Shown here piece after piece: positions 59,460 to 64,000 of a stretch of DNA of 64,000 nt (position 1 is the stretch's first letter; the number at the start of each line of letters is the position of its first letter). Source of the DNA: Kitasatospora sp. A2-31 (GTDB taxonomy: Bacteria > Actinomycetota > Actinomycetes > Streptomycetales > Streptomycetaceae); the NCBI RefSeq assembly GCF_022288725.1, contig NZ_JAKNTA010000004.1:672083-736082 (forward strand), given 5' to 3'. Below the pieces are notes generated by a model. It did not search any database and was not told the DNA's origin. It saw only the letters and a list, made by a program, of their open reading frames with translations. A program made the position numbers and the translations under genes.

Positions 59460-62095
59460 CCGGCGGGCGGCCGCCGGTCAGCGGCACGGTCGGCCCGGCG
59501 AGTGCCGGAGGGCCGCCGGTGAGCGGCGGGGGCGTGCCGGCCGGCTCCGCGGTGCGGCGGATCGCGGTGATCGGCGCCGGGCCCGGCGGGCTCTACTTCG
59601 CCGCGCTGGCCAAGAAGCTGGCGCCGCACCGGGAGATCACCGTGTGGGAGCGCGACGCCCGCGACGACGCCTACGGCTTCGGCGTGGTCTTCTCGGACGA
59701 GACGCTGGACGGCATCGCCGGGGCCGACCCGCCGGTCTTCGCCGCGCTGTCCGCCGAGTTCGCCCGCTGGAGCGACATCGACGTCCGCTACGCCGGCCAG
59801 GTGCGCACGTGCGGCGGGCACGGCTTCGCCGCACTGGACCGCAACCGGCTGCGCGCGATCCTGCAACAGCGCTGCGCCGACCTCGGTGTGGACGTGCGCT
59901 ACCGCACGCCCGCGCCGCCGGTGACCCGACTGGCGGCCGGCTACGACCTGGTGGTGGCCGCCGACGGCGTGCGCTCGGCCACCAGGGCGGCGCTCGCGGA
60001 GGCCTTCCGGCCCGAACTGGACGAGCGGCACTGCCGCTACATCTGGCTCGCCACCGACAAGGTCTTCGAGGCCTTCACCTTCATCGTCGAGCAGCACGAC
60101 TTCGGCGCACTCCAGGTGCACGCCTATCCGTACAGCCGGCGGCGCTCGACGTTCATCGTGGAGATGGCCGAGGAGGCGTGGCGCAAGGCGGGCTTCGAGG
60201 AGCCGGCCGGGCGGGAAACGGGGCGCGGGGAGAGCGACCTGCCGAGCGTGCTGCGGTGCGAGCGGTTGCTCGCCGCGCACCTGGACGGGCACCGGCTGAT
60301 CCCCAACGCCTCGCGCTGGATCCGCTTCACCACCGTGCGCAATGCGAGCTGGCACCACCGCAACGTGGTGCTGCTCGGGGACGCCGCGCACACCGCCCAC
60401 TTCTCGATCGGATCGGGCACCAAACTCGCGCTGGAGGACGGCCTGGCACTGGCCGCCGCACTGCATGAACACCCCTTGCTGGAAGGTGCGTTGGTGGCCT
60501 ACGAGCGTGAGCGGCGTCCGGTGGTGGAGTCCGCGCAGCGGGCCGCGCAGGCGAGCCTGGAGTGGTTCGAGACCGTCGGCCGGCACACCGGCCAGGGCGC
60601 CGAGCAGTTCGCCTTCAACCTGCTCACCCGCAGCCGCCGCGTCACGTACGGCAACCTGCGCGCCCGGGACGCCGCCTTCGTGGACGCCGTCGACGCGGCC
60701 TTCGGCGGTGCTGCGGACGGCGGTGCGGCGGCCCGGGCCGGAACCGCCCACGGCGCGGCCTCCGCGGCCGGGAGCCCCGATGGCGGCGCGGCGGGCGTTC
60801 CGCCGATGTTCCGGCCGCTGCGGCTGGGCCGGCTGCGGCTGCGCAACCGGATCGTGGTGCCGCCGCTGGCCACCTTCACCGCCGTCGACGGGATGCCCAG
60901 CGGATTCGACCGGGCCCAACTCGGCGCGCAGGTCCTCGGCGGCGCCGGCCTGGTCTTCACCGGCATGACCGCGGTCAGCGCGCAGGGCCGGGCCACCGAG
61001 CGGTGTCCGGGGCTGTGGACGGACGCCCAGGAGGCCGCCTGGCGTTCGGTGGTGCGCGCGGCCCGGGAGCTCGGCGACACCCCGTTGGGAATCCAGCTGA
61101 CCCACGCCGGACGGCGTGCGGCGAGCACCGTCCCCGGCCCGGACGGGATCGGGCACCCCCTCGCGGACGGTTGGCCGACGCTGGCGGCCTCGCCGCTGCC
61201 CTGGGAGCCGGGGGCCCCGCCGCCGCGCGCCGCCGGCGCGGCGGAACTGGCCGGTGTGGTGGCAGACTTCGCGGCGGCCGCGGCCCGCGCCGACCGGGCC
61301 GGATTCGACGTGCTGGGGCTGCAGTTCGGCCACGGGCACCTGGTCTCCGGGTTCCTGTCGCCGCTCACCAACCACCGCACCGACCGCTACGGCGGGCCGC
61401 TCGAGCACCGGTTGCGGCTGGCCCTGGAGGTCCTCACCGCCGTGCGGGCCGCCTGGCCGGCCGGCAAGCCGATCGTGGTCCGGATCTCGGCCGCCGACTG
61501 GGCGCCGGGCGGCACCACCGAGGCGGAGGCGGTGGCGATCTGCCGGGCACTGGCCGGCGCGGGCGCGGACGCCCTGGACGTCTCCACGGGCGAGGTGGTC
61601 GCGCACCAGGAAGTGCCCTACGGGCGGGGCTACCAGGTGCCGTTCGCCGACCTGGTCCGCAACGCGACCGGGATCCCGACCGTCGCGGTCGGCGCGATCT
61701 CCGGCCACGACGACGCCAACTCGGTGCTGCTGGCCGGCCGGGCGGACCTGGTAGCGGTCGGCCGGGCCCACCTGTACGACCCGCTGTGGACGCTGCACGC
61801 CGCGGCCGAGCAGGGCTACGCGGGCCCCGGGGCGCGCTGGCCGGAGCCCTGGCAGCCGGGCAGCAGTCGGCCGCCCGGGCCCGGCGCGGACCGCGTCGCG
61901 CCCCGGCTGCGACTGCTGCCGGAGGCGGCCGCGCCGGTGCACCGCCGCTGGCTGCCGGCGGACGGCCCGGCCGCCGGCAGCCGGGACGAGGACGCCGGCC
62001 GACGGGACGAGGACGCCGGCAGCCAGGACCAGGACGCCGGCAGCCAGGACCAGGACACCGGCCGGAAGCCCCGCACCGAGCCCGTGTCGGACTGA
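59456..62095 (+). CDS. Bifunctional aryl-CoA hydroxylase (FAD monooxygenase plus Old Yellow Enzyme-like domain)
   Basis: The protein has 879 residues. After a Gly/Pro/Ser-rich N-terminus of about 38 residues comes an FAD monooxygenase (about 38-430: VIGAGPGGLYFAALAKKL, GFGVVFSDETLDGI, GDAAHTAHFSIGSG). An OYE-type flavin domain (about 450-820) follows: FRPLRLGRLRLRNRIVVPP, QLTHAGRR, GFLSPLTNHRTDRYGG. This architecture is known for salicylyl-CoA 5-hydroxylase and 2-aminobenzoyl-CoA monooxygenase/reductase. The gentisate dioxygenase in the operon favours the former. The last 35 residues are four near-copies of an eight-residue Asp-rich unit (DEDAGR/QDQDAGS). The GTG start overlaps the ligase stop; later GTGs are possible. 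Confidence 0.88.
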   Translation: MTGGRPPVSGTVGPASAGGPPVSGGGVPAGSAVRRIAVIGAGPGGLYFAALAKKLAPHREITVWERDARDDAYGFGVVFSDETLDGIAGADPPVFAALSAEFARWSDIDVRYAGQVRTCGGHGFAALDRNRLRAILQQRCADLGVDVRYRTPAPPVTRLAAGYDLVVAADGVRSATRAALAEAFRPELDERHCRYIWLATDKVFEAFTFIVEQHDFGALQVHAYPYSRRRSTFIVEMAEEAWRKAGFEEPAGRETGRGESDLPSVLRCERLLAAHLDGHRLIPNASRWIRFTTVRNASWHHRNVVLLGDAAHTAHFSIGSGTKLALEDGLALAAALHEHPLLEGALVAYERERRPVVESAQRAAQASLEWFETVGRHTGQGAEQFAFNLLTRSRRVTYGNLRARDAAFVDAVDAAFGGAADGGAAARAGTAHGAASAAGSPDGGAAGVPPMFRPLRLGRLRLRNRIVVPPLATFTAVDGMPSGFDRAQLGAQVLGGAGLVFTGMTAVSAQGRATERCPGLWTDAQEAAWRSVVRAARELGDTPLGIQLTHAGRRAASTVPGPDGIGHPLADGWPTLAASPLPWEPGAPPPRAAGAAELAGVVADFAAAAARADRAGFDVLGLQFGHGHLVSGFLSPLTNHRTDRYGGPLEHRLRLALEVLTAVRAAWPAGKPIVVRISAADWAPGGTTEAEAVAICRALAGAGADALDVSTGEVVAHQEVPYGRGYQVPFADLVRNATGIPTVAVGAISGHDDANSVLLAGRADLVAVGRAHLYDPLWTLHAAAEQGYAGPGARWPEPWQPGSSRPPGPGADRVAPRLRLLPEAAAPVHRRWLPADGPAAGSRDEDAGRRDEDAGSQDQDAGSQDQDTGRKPRTEPVSD
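61975..62065 (+). repeat. 24-bp in-frame repeats at the 3' end of the hydroxylase gene
   Basis: About four imperfect copies of a 24-base unit encode RDEDAGR-, RDEDAGS-, QDQDAGS- and QDQDTGR-like segments. The tail lies beyond the OYE fold and is probably dispensable. Confidence 0.75.
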
Positions 62096-62106
62096 GGGAG
62101 GACCGG

Positions 62107-63213
62107 ATGCCCCACCTGCCCCGCTTCACCGCCGCCGCCGTCCAGACCGCCCCCGTCTACCTGGACGCGGACGCCACCGTCGACAAGGCCGCGGCCCTGA
62201 TCGCCGAGGCGGCCGCGCACGGCGCCGAACTGGTGGTCTTCCCCGAGGTCTTCGTGCCCGGCTACCCCTACTGGAACTGGACGATGAACCCGGTCCAGGG
62301 CTCGCCCTGGTTCGAACGCCTCTACCTGGCCTCGGTCGACGTCCCCGGCCCGCACGTGGAGCTGCTGTGCGCGGCCGCCCGCCGGGCCGGGGTGGTCCTG
62401 GTGATCGGCGTCAACGAGCGCGGCGGGCCCGGCCTGGGCACCCTCTACAACACGCTGCTCACCATCGGCCCGGACGGCAGGCTGCTCGGCGTGCACCGCA
62501 AGCTGGTCCCGACCTGGGCCGAGAAGCTGACCTGGGCCCCGGGCGACGGCAGCTCACTGGTGGTGCACCGCACGCCGATCGGCCCGCTCGGAGCGCTCGC
62601 CTGCGGCGAGAACACCAACCCGCTGGCCCGCTTCACCCTGCTCGCCCAGGGCGAACTGGTGCACGCCGCAAGCTACATCGCCCTGCCGGTCGCGCCCGAC
62701 GACTACGACATGGCGGAGGCCGTCGCGCTGCGCGCGGCCGCGCACTGCTTCGAGGGCAAGGTGTTCACCGTGGTGTCCTGCTCGACGATCTCGCCCGAGA
62801 TCGTCGACCTGGTGGCCGGTGAGGACCAGCGGGTCCGCAAGCAGCTCGCCCGCCCGCGCGCCGCGCTCTCCGGAGTCTTCGGCCCGGACGGGCGCCCGGT
62901 CACGGAGCCGCTGGTCGACGAGGAGGGCATCGTCTACGCCGAGATCGACCTCGCGCGCTGCCTCCAGCCCAAGCAGATGCACGACATCGTCGGCCACTAC
63001 AACCGCTTCGACGTCTTCCGGCTGCACGTCGACACCGACCCGCACCGGCCCGTGCACCTCCACGAGGGCCACCGACCCGACGGATTCCGACCCGACGGAT
63101 TCCGACCCGACGGACTCCGACCCGACGGACTCCGACCCGACGGACACCGACCCCCGGCGAGCCGGCCCCATCCCGAGCAGGAGAGCGGCACCCACCACCA
63201 GGAGGAAGCGTGA
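62107..63213 (+). CDS. Nitrilase-type carbon-nitrogen hydrolase
   Basis: The protein has 368 residues. The ATG at 62107 follows GAGGGAGGA. The catalytic triad is E47 (VVFPEVFVPGYPYWNW), K132 (GVHRKLVPTWAEKL) and C166 (LACGENTNPLARF), all in the true nitrilase form rather than the amidase form. The C-terminus ends in a tandem RPDGF/RPDGL repeat and a His/Gln tail. Within the operon it could release an aryl acid such as salicylate from the corresponding nitrile, or act on a plant-derived nitrile. This is inferred from context. Confidence 0.88.
   Translation: MPHLPRFTAAAVQTAPVYLDADATVDKAAALIAEAAAHGAELVVFPEVFVPGYPYWNWTMNPVQGSPWFERLYLASVDVPGPHVELLCAAARRAGVVLVIGVNERGGPGLGTLYNTLLTIGPDGRLLGVHRKLVPTWAEKLTWAPGDGSSLVVHRTPIGPLGALACGENTNPLARFTLLAQGELVHAASYIALPVAPDDYDMAEAVALRAAAHCFEGKVFTVVSCSTISPEIVDLVAGEDQRVRKQLARPRAALSGVFGPDGRPVTEPLVDEEGIVYAEIDLARCLQPKQMHDIVGHYNRFDVFRLHVDTDPHRPVHLHEGHRPDGFRPDGFRPDGLRPDGLRPDGHRPPASRPHPEQESGTHHQEEA
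63072..63152 (+). repeat. 15-bp in-frame minisatellite in the nitrilase gene
   Basis: About five copies of GACCCGACGGATTCC (with ATT/ACT/ACA variation) encode RPDGF, RPDGF, RPDGL, RPDGL and RPDGH near the C-terminus. It is prone to slippage. Confidence 0.85.
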
Positions 63214-64000
63214 ACGACTACGACGACACCCGGCTGGGCCGGGCCAGGGTCGGCGACAGCCCCGAACTCGCCGCCTACTACGAGGAGCTGGCCAAGCAGG
63301 AGGCCGGCGCGCTGTGGACGGTGGCGAACGAGATCGAGCCCTGGTACCCGCAGCCCAGGTCCGTCCCGGTGCTCTGGCGCTACGCCGACCTGGCACCGCT
63401 GGTCCGCAAGGCGCTGCCGCTGGTCCGGGCGGACGACGCCGGCCGCCGGGTGGTGATGCTGGTCAACCCCGGCCGGCGTGAACTGAGCGCTGCCGTCGGC
63501 CTGTTGTACACCGGCCTGCAGATCATGGGACCGGGTGAGGCGATGACCGCGCACCGCCACCAGGCAGCCGCGCTGCGCTTCGTCCACGAGGGCACCGGCG
63601 CCTGGACGATCGTGGACGGCCAGAAGCTCAAGGTCGGGCCGCGCGACTTCGCGATCACGCCCAACAACACCTGGCACGAGCACGGCAACGAGGCCTCGGA
63701 CGAACCGGTGATCTGGCAGGACGGACTGGACATCCCGCTCGTCAACGCCCTCGACGCGGGCTTCTACGAAGTCCACCCCGAGCTCTACCAGCAGCCCGGC
63801 ACGGTGGTGAACTCCTCGCTGCTCAGCTACGCCGGCACCCTGCTGCCGTACGGGGTCGAGAAGTGGAGCCGCCCGTACTCCCCGCTGCTCGGCTGGCCCT
63901 GGGAGCCCAGCTACGAGGCGCTCCGCCGGCTGGCCCGCGCGGGCGAGGGATCCCCGTACGACGGCGTGATCATGGAGTACGCCAACCCGGTCACCGGCGG
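63210..64000 (+). CDS. Gentisate 1,2-dioxygenase (5' part, cut by the window end)
   Basis: 263 codons are visible, starting at GTG 63210 (GGAGGAAG upstream, GTGA overlap with the nitrilase gene). The bicupin begins after a helical N-terminus (AAYYEELAKQEAGALWTVAN). The first cupin has AMTAHRHQAAALRFVHEG, with the iron-ligand His-x-His, and TPNNTWHEHGNE. GLDIPLVNALDAGFYEVHPE is the usual GDO linker and SPLLGWPWEPSYEALRRLA the second-cupin start. The enzyme opens the gentisate ring to maleylpyruvate. It is the key evidence that the operon funnels into gentisate. Confidence 0.92.
   Translation, partial: MNDYDDTRLGRARVGDSPELAAYYEELAKQEAGALWTVANEIEPWYPQPRSVPVLWRYADLAPLVRKALPLVRADDAGRRVVMLVNPGRRELSAAVGLLYTGLQIMGPGEAMTAHRHQAAALRFVHEGTGAWTIVDGQKLKVGPRDFAITPNNTWHEHGNEASDEPVIWQDGLDIPLVNALDAGFYEVHPELYQQPGTVVNSSLLSYAGTLLPYGVEKWSRPYSPLLGWPWEPSYEALRRLARAGEGSPYDGVIMEYANPVTG

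Overview
The window is very GC-rich DNA, with G or C at nearly every third codon position. It has frequent GTG starts and many GTGA/ATGA stop-start overlaps. SARP, LuxR, TetR, DUF1360, Y4yA, LAxTG and WXG100 families all occur. This points to a chromosomal segment of a streptomycete (Streptomyces, Kitasatospora or a close relative). I saw no tRNA, rRNA, transposase or CRISPR array.

Layout. (1) 1-2180: the 3' end of a LuxR-type regulator whose DNA-binding end looks decayed, a small secreted protein, and an orphan NarL-like regulator. (2) 2188-28861: a type VII secretion (ESX-like) island. A divergent ricin-lectin membrane protein is followed by eccC-eccD-eccB, a large protein ending in a possibly dead ADP-ribosyltransferase fold, an EccA-like AAA ATPase fused to a beta-helix, several WXG100-type proteins, a YbaB-like protein, a PPE-like 808-residue protein, and a 2388-residue multidomain toxin candidate. 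The toxin carries zinc-protease, edema-factor-like cyclase, OmpA-like and methyltransferase-like regions. (3) 29112-33128: a Y4yA-type PLP enzyme, then a uracil-DNA-glycosylase/ADP-ribosyltransferase fusion transcribed divergently from a macrodomain protein. A 15-bp inverted repeat lies between the two genes. This is the best candidate for an undescribed system, a DarTG-like pairing with a DNA-repair-fold targeting module. (4) 33222-38324: a DUF3048 protein, a THEP1-like NTPase, a serine hydrolase with a histidine-rich spacer, and a membrane protein. (5) 38709-42583: an operon for an 8-cysteine, tryptophan-rich peptide with a thioredoxin-like CxxC protein, an ABC exporter, an S26 protease and a MauE-type protein. 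A SARP regulator converges on it. (6) 43733-54984: a secreted TNT-type NADase, a Pro-Gly peptide, a Tat-exported polysaccharide-lyase-like/CBM protein, a sortase-anchored protein, a class V aminotransferase-like protein, an MMPL exporter with a divergent TetR and two matching operators, a DUF1360 protein and an MBL hydrolase. (7) 55044-64000: an alpha/beta hydrolase, a methyltransferase, and an operon that fits salicylate (or aryl nitrile) breakdown through CoA thioesters and gentisate. The gentisate dioxygenase is cut by the window end.

How the genes fit together. The secretion island supplies the membrane machine (EccB/C/D), the recycling ATPase and its probable cargo. No mycosin protease, EccE or immunity gene is visible. 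NAD+-linked chemistry recurs: an ART-like domain in the secretion locus, the UDG-ART/macrodomain pair, and the TNT NADase. The catabolic operon is tightly coupled by GTGA overlaps and has a clear sigma-70-type promoter. All function calls come from reading motifs by eye; no database search was run.
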